NCBI GenBank assembly: GCA_948957135.1
Contig: CARDBT010000006.1
Coordinates: 32,712 to 96,711 of the forward strand
Source: COE1 sp910588595
GTDB lineage: Bacteria > Bacillota > Clostridia > Lachnospirales > Lachnospiraceae
Direction of reading: 5' to 3'
Length of the DNA stretch: 64,000 bases
The stretch's first letter is position 1; each line of letters opens with the position of its first letter. The notes below the pieces were generated by a model that made no database searches, was not told where the DNA came from, and was given only the letters and a program-made list of their open reading frames with translations. The translations under genes and the position numbers were made by a program. This document shows, one piece after another, positions 24,997-34,549 of the stretch.

Positions 24997-27296
24997 GCGG
25001 TTCGCTCCGCTTCCTGTTTTTTCCTGTGGTATGCTTCCCTCCTTGCGGCAAGATAATTCTCATAGCGTTCCACCGCTTCGGGGTTTCCTGTGGCGGCTTC
25101 CTCATACATTTTCTGCCGGGATTTCTTGGTGGCTTCGGAAGAATACGCCCTCTGTTTTGCTAGCTCTGCCGCCGCTGCCGGGTCGGTTTCAGCTTGCTGT
25201 ATTAGTTTCTCCCTTGCGATTTTCTTTCGGCTTCGGTGGGCTTCCAGTCGTGCCGATTCCTCCGGCGTTAAGGATTCCACCTCCTTTTGGGCGGCGGCAA
25301 GCTCTTTGAGTGTCCTTGTCTTTGGCTGTCCGGCTTTCTGCCTTTTGCGCCATGCCTTATGCTGTGCGGCTTTTTTCCGGCGATGTTCCGCAAGCCGTTC
25401 TATTTCTTCCGGCGTAAGTTCTGCCCCGGTCTTTTCAATCTCCATAAGCTCCTTTATGGATTTCTTCTTAGGCGGCTTGGGCGGCTCTGTGACTTTGCGT
25501 TTCTCCCGCCATTCCTTTTGCCACTCCCGGTTATGTGCAAGCCGTTTTTCCTCCGCTTCCTGTTCCTCCGGCGTGAGAAGCCCCGCTTTTTTCCTTGCGG
25601 TAAATTCCCGTTTCTCTGCCTTGCGCTTCTCATACCGCGCCTTTGCAAGCTCCTTTGACCGGGCTTCCTTTGCCGCCTGTTCCTCCTGCTGGCGGCGTTG
25701 TTCCTCTACCTCTGCCGGAGTGACGATATGGGCGGGTACTTCAAATGCGCCGATAAAGTTTAAATAAATGTCTATCCGCTGGCGGCGGTCATTCCCCCGC
25801 CCCTCGCCCTCATGCACAATCACTTTCTCGATAAACTCGTTGAGCATGGGCGTTGTGAGTTCGGAGAAGTCGGTATAGCGTTTCACAAGCTGGATAAACT
25901 GGTCTGTTTTCAGCTTGTCGGCGTTCCAGCTCTCAATCTGCCTTTGCCATTCCGCTATGGACGTTTCCAGCCCGGTCTGTTCCTCGTCATATTCAGCAAG
26001 AAGCCGGGTAAAGTGCTTGTCGGGTATCTTGCCCGTGGCGTTGCCCTCGTACAGCTTTTTCACAAGCCCGTCCAGCTCTTTGTGCCGCTTCTGTGCCTTG
26101 CTGATTTTCTGCTTACATTCCTTGACGGTTTTCTCTTGGTTCTGGTCGGACGCTTCCCGGACACGCTCGGCAAACTCTTTTTCATTGTGCCGCACATACC
26201 AGCTCACCCGCTGGATAACGGCAAGAATGGCGGCTTCAATCTTTGCCGTAGGGATATGGTGCATGGTGCAGTCATGGATTAAATGGCGGTAGCCGGAGCA
26301 GATGAAAGCGTCCTCAATCCATTTCCCTTGTACAAGGTTGTAGCGGTGTGTGAGTTTTGAACCGCAGTCGGCACAGTAGAGAAGCCCGGTCAAGCGGTTC
26401 GGAGCGTTCTGCCGTTTAGATGCGCGGCGTACCGTTTCCCGTATCTTCTGTACGGTCTGCCACGTTTCCACGTCCACAATGGCGGGGATTGCGCCCTCAA
26501 AAATATACTGTTCTTCCGGCGCGGTCTTGCGGCTGCTCTTGGTCTTGTAGTTCTCGCATACGGTTTTCCCTAATACCTTGCGCCCTGTGTATTCCGGGCG
26601 TTTCAGTATGTAGCCGATAGTGGTCGCTGACCATGCGTAGGGGTCTGTGTATTTTGCCGCCCGGACTGGCTCGCCTGTCCGTTTCCAATGCTCGGACGGG
26701 ATAGGGATTTTCTCGGCGCGGAGTGCCTTTGCTATGCTGGCTATGGTTTCCCCGGCAAGGACGCTCTGGAAGATACGGCGCACAACGGCGGCGGCTTCCT
26801 CGTCAATTATCCATTCGCCTTTTTCCTCTTTGGAAGCGCGGTAGCCATAGCAGACACTACCAGAGCAGCGCAAGCCCTTTTCCATTCTGGATTTGAAAAC
26901 GGTCTTGATTTTGCGGCTGGTGTCGGCAACGTACCACTCGTTTATCACGTCACGGAAGATAGACATAATATCAAAGCCGTTGGCGGTGTCAAGGTTGTCA
27001 TTGGCGGCGATAAAACGCACATGGTATTCGTCAAAGGTGCGCTTTAAAAGCCCCACTTCAACCACGTCACGCCCGATTCGGCTCTGGTCTTTGATGATAA
27101 CCGTTGCCACGTTCCCCGCCCGGATTTCGTCTAACATAGCGTCAAGCCCCGGACGCTTGAACGTAGTTCCCCGGATTCCGTCATCAGTAAAATGCCGGAT
27201 ATTGGTAAAGCCGTTCTTTCTTGCGTAGTCCTCCAAAATCCGCTTCTGGTTCTCAATGCTGATGGATTCCCCGGCTCGCTCGTCGTCTGACGACCA
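24993..27296 (-). pseudogene. Large serine recombinase with charged repeat tail, 5' end disrupted
   Basis: The open frame from ATG 27236 gives 747 residues. It covers the resolvase domain from after the active site (DDGIRGTTFKRPGLDAML, IKDQSRIGRD), a recombinase domain (about 130-240), a zinc-ribbon (YCADCGSKLTHRY, about 290) and a coiled coil. A unique 230-residue Lys/Glu-rich tail has repeated LTPEE units. Upstream the frame still encodes DDERAGESISIENQKR, which belongs to the family, but the expected Y-x-R-x-S catalytic motif is not present in frame beyond about 27290. The gene is thus probably cut by the neighbouring ICE junction. Confidence 0.7.
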
Positions 27297-27430
27297 GACG
27301 AATAGACGTAGAGGAAAACGCCGAGAAAAACAGGGAAAATGCCCGATTATCTGTCAAAACTCCGACAAAAAATGTAGAAAAAGTGGCCTACTCTGGCACA
27401 CACCACGAAAAAACCGAATATCGAAACCAC

Positions 27431-27479
27431 AAGCCGCGCAGTAACTGACGAACAATCAGCTACTGTGCGGCTTTTTTGT
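27431..27479 (+). terminator. Terminator upstream of the repA-like gene
   Basis: A 13-bp stem with one G-T pair (27431-27443 with 27461-27473) is followed by TTTTTGTTT. Confidence 0.6.
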
Positions 27480-27493
27480 TTATAGATAACTCT

Positions 27494-27526
27494 GCCCTGG
27501 TGACGTAGATCGCCAGGGCTTTTTTC
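27494..27526 (+). terminator. Second terminator or attenuator just before repA
   Basis: GCCCTGG (27494-27500) pairs with CCAGGGC (27513-27519), followed by TTTTTTC. It ends only 10 bp before the repA ribosome site, so it either blocks read-through or works as an attenuator for the transfer operon. Confidence 0.55.
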
Positions 27527-27548
27527 ATTTAGACAGGAGGCTTTGAAA

Positions 27549-28535
27549 ATGCCGGAAACTTTGAATCTGAATTACTACTACGGGAATGAAGCCGACCAGT
27601 ACAGCTTCTACCGCATCCCGAAAATCCTGCTTACCGACCGCCGCTACAAGGGTGTATCTCTGGAAGCAAAAGTTTTGTACGGCCTGCTGCTTGACCGCAT
27701 GGGGCTGTCTGCCCGCAACGGCTGGCTGGACGATAACGGGCGCGTGTTCCTCTACTTCACCCAGGAGGAAGTCATGACCATGCTGGACTGCGGCAAGGAC
27801 AAGGCGACGAAGCTGTTCCGTGAATTGGAGGGCATCGGTCTTGTGGAACGGAAAAAGCAGGGCCAGGGACACCCCGCCCGGATTTACGTTAAGAACTTCA
27901 TTCTGGAGCCGGAACACTCTGCGCCGGTTCAGACTGCGGAAAACCAGCAGTCAAGACCGCTTGACAGTGCCGCAGTCAAGACTGCTGAAAAACCGCAGTC
28001 TGCACCCCTGAAAACCAGCGGTCAAGAGTGCGGAATTTCCGCCCCTAATAATACTGATATAAATAAAACTGAAAAAAGCGATACTGATCTATCCATCACA
28101 CCCCCTCCCCCCTCAGCAGTTTCTTCCCCTGCTGGTAAACGCGCTCCGCGCAGGATGGGATTGGATGAGATGGAAAGCTACCGTGAACTGATTTTAGAAA
28201 ATATTGACTATGACATTCTTCTGGAACGGAACCCCTACGACAAGGACTTGCTGGACGGCTATGTGGAGTTAATGCTTGAAATCTGCTGCTCCACACGGGA
28301 ATCTGTCCGTATCTGCGGGCAGGAAGTACCCACCGAAGTTGTCAAAAGCCGGTTCCTGAAGCTGAACAGCGAACATATTGGCTACGTCATGGACAGCCTG
28401 AAAAGCAACACTGCCAAAATTGGCAATATCAAGGCATACACGCTGGCAGCACTCTACAACGCCCCCGTCACGATGGGGCAGTATTACACATCCCTTGTCA
28501 GCCACGATATGGCGCACGGGCTGCTGGACGGTTAA
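27549..28535 (+). CDS. RepA_N-type replication initiator, DUF6017 C-terminus
   Basis: A 328-residue protein that probably starts replication of the excised element. The N-terminal RepA_N/winged-helix domain (1-115) has FYRIPKILLTDRRYKGVSLE and FTQEEVMTMLDCGKDKATKLFREL. A polar linker follows (about 120-205), then a DUF6017 C-terminal domain (about 205-325). It is the first gene of Tn1549-like transfer regions. ATG 27549 is chosen because AGGAGG is 8 bases upstream; a TTG at 27543 is too close. Confidence 0.88.
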   Translation: MPETLNLNYYYGNEADQYSFYRIPKILLTDRRYKGVSLEAKVLYGLLLDRMGLSARNGWLDDNGRVFLYFTQEEVMTMLDCGKDKATKLFRELEGIGLVERKKQGQGHPARIYVKNFILEPEHSAPVQTAENQQSRPLDSAAVKTAEKPQSAPLKTSGQECGISAPNNTDINKTEKSDTDLSITPPPPSAVSSPAGKRAPRRMGLDEMESYRELILENIDYDILLERNPYDKDLLDGYVELMLEICCSTRESVRICGQEVPTEVVKSRFLKLNSEHIGYVMDSLKSNTAKIGNIKAYTLAALYNAPVTMGQYYTSLVSHDMAHGLLDG

Positions 28536-28585
28536 GCCGCCCAGCGCTTAAAAATATACCAATCAAACCAAAGGAGGACTTTTGC

Positions 28586-29044
28586 ATGGAACATGAAATC
28601 AACATTCTGGTGGTGGAACCGGGCAAAGCGCCCAGGCCGGCGCGGGTGGATAACTCGCTGGAAACTTTTTCACAGCTTGTCGGTGGCGAATTGGCGATGG
28701 GCTGTTTCCTGCCCCAGCGGGTCATGCTGCTTTACAACGAGGACGCCAGCCGTCAGGGACTGCCGCCCAACCGCTGCAATCCGTTTGTGAATGAGTGCAT
28801 CAGCGGTACATTCCTGCTGTGCGGGCTTTCCGACGGGGAGGGCTTCTGCTCCCTTTCCCCTGCCCGGCAAGCCGAGTTTCAGCGCCTTTTTGCCAGCCCT
28901 GGCGAGTTTATGATGCTGGGGGCAGACCACATCTGCGCTTCGCCTGCCGAGTTTGCCGAAACCGCTGGCAGGCTTTGGGGCGGCATGGCAAGCGGCGAGT
29001 CCGTGGTGCTGACCAAGTGGGGCGGCACGGAAAGTGGGGCGTAA
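28586..29044 (+). CDS. DUF3846 protein
   Basis: A 152-residue protein of unknown function common in Tn1549-like ICEs and plasmids. NILVVEPGKAPRPARVDN at the N-terminus and LYNEDASRQGLPPNRCN are DUF3846 hallmarks. AAAGGAGG lies before the ATG. It sits in the operon between repA and the PP-loop gene. Confidence 0.8.
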   Translation: MEHEINILVVEPGKAPRPARVDNSLETFSQLVGGELAMGCFLPQRVMLLYNEDASRQGLPPNRCNPFVNECISGTFLLCGLSDGEGFCSLSPARQAEFQRLFASPGEFMMLGADHICASPAEFAETAGRLWGGMASGESVVLTKWGGTESGA

Positions 29045-29046
29045 AA

Positions 29047-29874
29047 ATGGCAAAACAAAATACCAATACTGACCGTCGCAGTTTGCGGGACTGCGGCGGT
29101 TTTTCATCGGCAGAATACCATTCGGTCGGGCTGAGCGGCGGCAAGGATTCGTCCGCTTTATTGTTGCTGATGCTGGAAAAGGGGATGCCGATTGACAGCG
29201 TGATATTTGCGGATACCGGCATGGACTTTCCCGAAATGGCGGCGCATATCGCCAAGCTGGACGCGCTTCTGTACCGTGAACGGGGCATCCACATTACCAC
29301 GCTACGACACCCGCACGGTTTTGAGTGGCTAATGTTTGATGAACCGAAACAGAAGCCGAGTTGTCTGGAACGCCGCGCCCGGTTAGGCGTACCGCCATAT
29401 GGGAACGGCTGGCCGGGGATTAAGGTTCGCTGGTGTACGGGCCAGCTTAAAACCCACCTGATCGCCAAAGAGGTCAACCGGCTGAAAAAAGAAAAGAACG
29501 CCCTGCACTACATCGGCATCGCCGCCGATGAATCCCAGCGCTGCAAGGACGACCCGAACCACCGCTATCCGCTGGTGGAATGGGGCATCACCGAAGCGCA
29601 GGCTTTACAAATCTGTTATGACCGGGGCTTTGATTTTGGCGGGCTTTACAAAATCTATCACCGCGCTTCCTGCTGGTGCTGTCCCTTACAGCGGATTGGT
29701 GAACTCCGCAAGCTGCGCCAGCACCACCCGGAACTGTGGGCGCGGCTGTGGGATATGGACAACCGGGCGCGGGCACAGTTTGGCGCAGGCCCCCTTGGAC
29801 AGTTTAAGGAGCGTTGGAGCATCGAACAGTTAGACGCCCGGTTTGCCCGTGAGGAAATGGAGGACGGCGCATGA
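29047..29874 (+). CDS. PAPS reductase-like PP-loop ATPase of the ICE
   Basis: A 275-residue protein with an N-terminal PP-loop SGGKDSSALL (about 32) of the adenine nucleotide alpha-hydrolase fold, as in CysH and DndC. It also has cysteines in SCWCCPLQ that could bind a metal or cluster. It follows DUF3846 by 2 bp. Real sulfate reduction is unlikely in this context; a DNA- or tRNA-modifying role is possible but unproven. ATG 29047 is used although the ribosome site is weak. Confidence 0.8.
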   Translation: MAKQNTNTDRRSLRDCGGFSSAEYHSVGLSGGKDSSALLLLMLEKGMPIDSVIFADTGMDFPEMAAHIAKLDALLYRERGIHITTLRHPHGFEWLMFDEPKQKPSCLERRARLGVPPYGNGWPGIKVRWCTGQLKTHLIAKEVNRLKKEKNALHYIGIAADESQRCKDDPNHRYPLVEWGITEAQALQICYDRGFDFGGLYKIYHRASCWCCPLQRIGELRKLRQHHPELWARLWDMDNRARAQFGAGPLGQFKERWSIEQLDARFAREEMEDGA

Positions 29875-29951
29875 AATACCTGCTTCACCGCCTGCTGGTT
29901 CCGCCTTAGCGTTTTCAGCAGCTTTTGAAGAAAAATCCCAAACGAAAAGAG

Positions 29952-30383
29952 GTGAGAACAATCGAAGTTGAAGCGAAACAACAGCTTATGGAAAAGCTGG
30001 ACAAGAACCTGCTGGATCATGCCGCGAAACTGGCAGACGGGAACGGCCCGCAGATTGTGGATGTGTACCAACTGCAAGGGCTGGCAGAGGTTCACTGTTA
30101 CCTGAAAACAGCGCACCAGTTTGACCCCGCCGAGGTGGACGCCCTGCTGCAATTTGCCGACCCGCTGGAAGCAGCCCGCTACTGCTGGGAAATGAATGAG
30201 CATGAATACAGTTTCCCAATCTGCGACCTGCTGCGGGAAACCAGGGCGCGGGAAATCTTTGAACTGGCAAAGCCGGAACCGCCGGCAAAACTGTCCGTGC
30301 GGGAACAGCTCCGCGCCGCTATGAAAGAAGCCCGCCAGCATCCCGCCCCGGAGGAACGGACAAAAGGCGGCGAGGCCCGATGA
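29952..30383 (+). CDS. DUF3848-like protein
   Basis: About 143 residues, helical. AKQQLMEKLDKNLLDHAAKL followed by VDALLQFADPLEAARYCWEM resembles the N-terminal part of DUF3848 proteins; a longer relative is encoded at 60735-62039. The start is unclear: GTG 29952 overlaps the GAGGTGAG site, an ATC at 29961 has ideal spacing, and a TTG at 29925 is possible. Function unknown. Confidence 0.65.
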   Translation: MRTIEVEAKQQLMEKLDKNLLDHAAKLADGNGPQIVDVYQLQGLAEVHCYLKTAHQFDPAEVDALLQFADPLEAARYCWEMNEHEYSFPICDLLRETRAREIFELAKPEPPAKLSVREQLRAAMKEARQHPAPEERTKGGEAR

Positions 30384-30420
30384 AACAGCCTGCCGCTTGC
30401 AGGAAAGGAGGTAACGCATC

Positions 30421-30900
30421 ATGCAGGATGAAGTACGCGAAAAATCTGTGGCTCTCACCATCAAGGTCGGCAAAGCAGGCGGCAGGCTGACCGCCGGCCT
30501 GCTGAAATGGGCCATTCGGAAGTATCTGGCGCAGGCCCAAAACCCCAAAATCCACCACGGCAAGCAGACCGTGAAGCAGCTTGTAAGCCAGGGCGCAGGT
30601 GTTCAAAACATTGAGATTACCGGCAAAAATATCAAGTCCTTTGAGCGTGTGGCGCGGAAATACGGGGTGGACTTTGCGCTGAAAAAAGACCCGGCGCAAG
30701 GGAAATACCTTGTCTTTTTCAAGGCACGGGACGCGGACGCACTGAACGCCGCCTTTGCCGAGTATGCCGGGAAAAGCCTGAACCGCTCCGCGCAGAAGAA
30801 GCCGTCACTGTTAGGCCAGCTTTCCCACTTCAAGGAGATTGCAAAGAACCTGACGCGGGATACTGCCAAAAACCGGGAGAAAGGGGGCGTTGAACTGTGA
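30421..30900 (+). CDS. pcfB: PcfB-family (DUF3801) conjugation protein
   Basis: A 159-residue protein of the PcfB family, which in Enterococcus pCF10 links the relaxosome to the VirD4 coupling protein. GGRLTAGLLKWAIRKYLAQ and a C-terminal basic helical region are typical. AAAGGAGG precedes the ATG. Its stop overlaps the GTG of virD4, so the two are coupled. Confidence 0.85.
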   Translation: MQDEVREKSVALTIKVGKAGGRLTAGLLKWAIRKYLAQAQNPKIHHGKQTVKQLVSQGAGVQNIEITGKNIKSFERVARKYGVDFALKKDPAQGKYLVFFKARDADALNAAFAEYAGKSLNRSAQKKPSLLGQLSHFKEIAKNLTRDTAKNREKGGVEL

Positions 30901-32416
30901 AACTGGATGTAAAGAAAATCCTGCTCCCTAACCTGCCTTATGTGTTCATCTTCTGGTTTTTCAACCGCGTGGCGGAGGGCTACCGTCTGGCAGAGGGCGC
31001 GGATATGGTGACAAAGGCAATGGGCGCGGTATCGGGCCTGGGGACGCTGATTTCCAAAAACCCGCTGCCCAGCTTCCACCCACGCGATCTGCTGTTTGGC
31101 GCTGCCGGCGCGGTCATTATCCGGGCCGTGGTTTATTTCAAGGCGAAAAACGCCAAGAAATACCGCCACGGAGTTGAGTATGGTTCGGCGCGTTGGGGAA
31201 ATTCCGACGATATTAAGCCTTTCATCAATCCCCAATTCGACCAGAACATTCTCCTGACGCAGACAGAGCGCGTCATGGTGGGGAGAAACAAAATCCCCAA
31301 GTACAATATCAACAAAAACGTGCTGGTGATCGGCGGTTCCGGCTCCGGCAAGACCCGCTTCCACATCAAGCCCAACCTCATGCAGATGAACGCCAGCTAT
31401 ATCGTGACTGACCCAAAAGGCACGGTCGTTCTGGAATGTGGGAAAATGCTTCAGCGCGGCGGGTATGAGATAAAAATACTCAATACGATTGATTTTAAGC
31501 AGTCCATGAAGTACAACCCATTCCGCTATATCTACTGCGAGAACGACATTTTGAAGCTGGTCAACTGCATCATGGAGAACACCAAGGGCGAGGACAGCAA
31601 GGGCGGTGAAGATTTTTGGGCAAAAGCCGAAGCCCTCTACTATCAGGCGCTGATCGCCTACATCTGGTACGAAGCGCCGGAGGAAGAAAAAAACATGACC
31701 ACCCTGCTGGAAATGCTTAATGCGTCCGAGGTGCGGGAGGATGATGAAAACTTCAAAAACGCCGTTGACCTGATGTTTGACGCGCTGGAAAAACGCGACC
31801 CACAACATTTTGCGGTGCGTCAGTATAAGAAATACAAAATGGCGGCGGGCAAAACAGCAAAATCGATCCTGATTAGCTGCGGCGCTCGTATGGCTCCCTT
31901 TGACATCCGGGAGGTGCGGGAACTGATGGAGGGCGACGAACTGGAACTTGAAAAGATTGGCGACCGCAAGACGGCGCTGTTCTGTATCGTGTCCGACACG
32001 GATATGACATTCAATTTCATTTCTGCGATGGTTTATACGCAGATGTTCAACGTCCTGTGCGACAAGGCGCTGGAAAACGGCGGCGCACTGAAAACCCATG
32101 TTACCTGCCTGCTGGACGAGTTTGCCAACCAGAAAATCCCCAACTTCCAGCACCTGATTTCCGTTATCCGAAGCCGCGAGATTTCCGCCCATATCGTGGT
32201 GCAGACGCAGAGCCAGTTAAAGGCCGTCTACAAAGACCATGCGGAAACCATCATCGGCAACTGCTCCTGCGTCCTGTTTTTGGGCGGCAAGGAGCGCAGC
32301 ACCCTGAAAGAGATTTCGGAAACGCTGGGAAAGGAAACCATCGACCTTTTCAACACCTCCGACACGCGGGGAAGCCAGCGCAGCATGGGGGTAAATTACC
32401 AGAAACTCGGAAAAGA
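30897..32416 (+). pseudogene. virD4: VirD4-type coupling ATPase, 5' part (interrupted)
   Basis: Codons 1-506 of a VirD4/TraG coupling protein: two N-terminal membrane segments (about 10-30, 60-80), Walker A GGSGSGKTRFH, Walker B CLLDEFANQ and the following all-alpha and Q/GxR regions. At codon 507 the frame runs into inserted element A and ends after 37 foreign residues at 32528. The missing 85 codons are at 46121-46378. Joining at GA restores 591 residues, the family length. Loss of the C-terminus should impair coupling until the element leaves. Confidence 0.92.
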
Positions 32417-32524
32417 TATGCCATACTTATTTGTGAAGAGTTGGCTGCCCAAAACAAAAATAAACAGAACAGGGACACGATCAGCCGGCAATTCAGCCAA
32501 TCATGTCTGCTGTGCGTTTCCGCT

Positions 32525-33316
32525 TTAGTCATAATAGCCCCTGAAATTCTTTGAGCGACGCAGAAAGCGCATTACTACCATTTTTTCATTATCAGGCACT
32601 TTGGAGTAATTTATGCCCCGCCGTTTGCACATGAGGGCAAAATCTTTTTCGGTGCGACTGCCTTTGAAGTTTTTGTATGCTTCAAGGTCACTTTTGATAT
32701 TTTCAACGATGGAAGTTTCAGGTGCAGTTTCCGTTTCCCCTGCGTGGGATTTCCGAAGGTCTTTGATAATTTCACCGAGATCGGACTGTATGACGTGCTG
32801 GAAAAACTCGTATTCGTCCACATAACAGGCGTTCAGCTCCCTTTGGGCATATTCGTACTCATCAGGGTGATGATTTTCCATTACCTGCTGTCTGGCAAAG
32901 TCTACAAGGGAATTAAGGGTGTGTATTTGGCTTGTGGCAATCCCGTTGACATATATCTCAATGTCTGCCATGTATTTTTCAAAGGCTGGATGCTTGATAA
33001 TCTCACACAACAAGCGGTGGTTGAAGTTCCCGTCTTTGAGAAGTCTTACGGTATCATCATCAAGCTTCAGCGCAGACAGGTCGGCATCGGCGGCTTTTTT
33101 GGTATCTGTTATGCCAAGTAGGTAATCCGCTGACACATGGTAGTATTCTGCAAGTGTGCGTAGGTTTTCCCCGCCTATCTCCCTTGTTTCATCAGTTTCA
33201 TATGTGCCGAGGGCAGAACGGGATATTCCTGTGGCATCTGCAAGCTGTTCAAGGCTCAGACCATGTTCTACACGCAGGTCTTTGAGTTTTTCCGGCAAAG
33301 TAAGTTTACATTTCAT
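32525..33316 (-). CDS. XRE regulator with long C-terminal domain (element A)
   Basis: A 263-residue protein. The N-terminal HTH_3 domain (about 8-65) has LSLEQLADATGISRSALGTY. The C-terminal 180 residues share NRLLCEI and DIEIYVNGIATS-like stretches with the regulator at 48808-49617 of element B, so the two are homologues. ATG 33316 is preferred to an upstream TTG. It probably represses element genes through palindromes upstream (33424-33496). Confidence 0.8.
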   Translation of the reverse strand: MKCKLTLPEKLKDLRVEHGLSLEQLADATGISRSALGTYETDETREIGGENLRTLAEYYHVSADYLLGITDTKKAADADLSALKLDDDTVRLLKDGNFNHRLLCEIIKHPAFEKYMADIEIYVNGIATSQIHTLNSLVDFARQQVMENHHPDEYEYAQRELNACYVDEYEFFQHVIQSDLGEIIKDLRKSHAGETETAPETSIVENIKSDLEAYKNFKGSRTEKDFALMCKRRGINYSKVPDNEKMVVMRFLRRSKNFRGYYD

Positions 33317-33423
33317 TGACAATCGCTCCAATCAGATAAATACTGTGTGTTTCTTCAAAACAGATAATTCCATTCTACCACAAATTTTATATTTATGTGT
33401 AAGAATTGTGTCGAATAACAAAA

Positions 33424-33496
33424 AATGCGCATTTCCCGTATTGTGGAAATCTGGTGTTTTTATACCGGATTTCCATATTTCGGGAAATACGGGAAA
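33424..33496. repeat. Compound palindrome upstream of the XRE gene
   Basis: AATGCGCATT (33424-33433) is a perfect palindrome. TTTCCCGTATT (33432-33442) pairs perfectly with 33486-33496, enclosing an inner 11-bp stem (33445-33455 with 33464-33474, one mismatch). It may be an operator or an origin structure. From 33317 to 33784 I see no gene apart from this and two tiny unsupported frames. Confidence 0.45.
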
Positions 33497-33784
33497 GAAA
33501 GGGATTTTGTGTGATAATGCTTATACAGACGAACATTGAAAACTGAATGACCGTCCGAAAGGATACTGCAAGCGGAAAAGTAGGCGATGACAAAGCAATA
33601 TGAGCCTGCCAAGCTGCATGAAAACGCCATTTGCCACAAAAGGCGGACTGGCAGGAACAAATAAGGGGAAAACGGCGATTTTATATGGAGGGAAAACTTT
33701 AGTTTGTCCTTGAATGGACAGTTTGTAAGAACAAAAATATTTAAATAAGATACCTCTCTGCACAGGGGGGTGGAAGGAGAAAGA

Positions 33785-34066
33785 ATGAACCTTACAAGAT
33801 ATGAACAGGAAGTGGTGATCAATCTGAATGCGGATGAGGGTATGGCAACGGTTTACAGTTCCAATCCTGCATGGATCAGAAAAATGGATGCGCTGGTAAA
33901 AGAGTTCCCTGATGTTTTCCGTATCAAACGATGGACGGAAATCAGCAAAACTTATGAAATGCCTAAGAAATATGTGCGCATAGGCAGACCGAGGGAATTA
34001 TCTCCTGCACAAAAGGAAAACTTGGAGAAAATGCGCAGTACAAAAAGTAACCATGTGGAAATGTAA
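33785..34066 (+). CDS. Conserved small protein of Tn4451-type elements
   Basis: A 93-residue, mostly basic protein with no assigned function. MNLTRYEQEVVINLNADEG and the sequence around NPAWIRKMDALVKEFPDVF look like a family often seen near MobV genes. The C-terminus is PKKYVRIGRPRELSPAQKEN. GGAAGGAGA lies before the ATG at 33785. Confidence 0.6.
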   Translation: MNLTRYEQEVVINLNADEGMATVYSSNPAWIRKMDALVKEFPDVFRIKRWTEISKTYEMPKKYVRIGRPRELSPAQKENLEKMRSTKSNHVEM

Positions 34067-34549
34067 AAATTATTTTGATGTGACAGACTAAAAATATTAC
34101 AGTTTTTTGCGTAACATAGTGAGCAAAATTGTATCTGTCCGTAAGGGCAGATATTAGCCGACAGTCGAAACTTTTATAAAAAAGCTGCATCGAGTGTCGG
34201 CTTATTTTTTACCCAAATTTCAGAGTGAAGTTTGGTAAAAACCGCATAAGCGAAAGCTGATGCGGAGAGGAATACAGAGGGCGCAAGCCCTTTGTGCAAG
34301 GGTACAGGGAGTGCAGCTTCCCTGTGCAGGTCAAGGGCGGCAGCCATTGCCCAGTAGAGTTGACGCCTGCGTCGGCTCGTACTGGGTATTGCCTGACGCT
34401 GAAATCGACAGGACTGGCAGCATAGCTGCCTTTCTCTCAAGCTCTGCTTTGGGAGAAAATGAGAGGAAATGTCCTGTTTCCTGCGTGCAGGTGGACAGGT
34501 ATTTTCCGTCGGAGAGAAACTTGAAAGAAGGGAGGAAAATAACGATTGA
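34067..34549 (+). other. Non-coding region before mobV: terminator and probable oriT
   Basis: GCCGACA/TGTCGGC (about 34157 and 34196) followed by TTATTTTTT is a terminator-like hairpin. Downstream, ACAGGGA...TTCCCTGT and other short inverted repeats fill 34240-34400. Sequence around GTAACATAGTGAGC (34111) faintly recalls the recombination site nicked by MobV relaxases. I see no protein gene. Confidence 0.4.

Noticed and set aside
30603..32192. 529-codon open frame on the minus strand
   Set aside because: Lies opposite virD4, whose Walker motifs and junction logic prove the plus-strand frame.
33581..33670. Tiny frames upstream of the 33785 gene (18 and 25 codons)
   Set aside because: Weak ribosome sites and no sign of conservation; could be leaders but cannot be supported.
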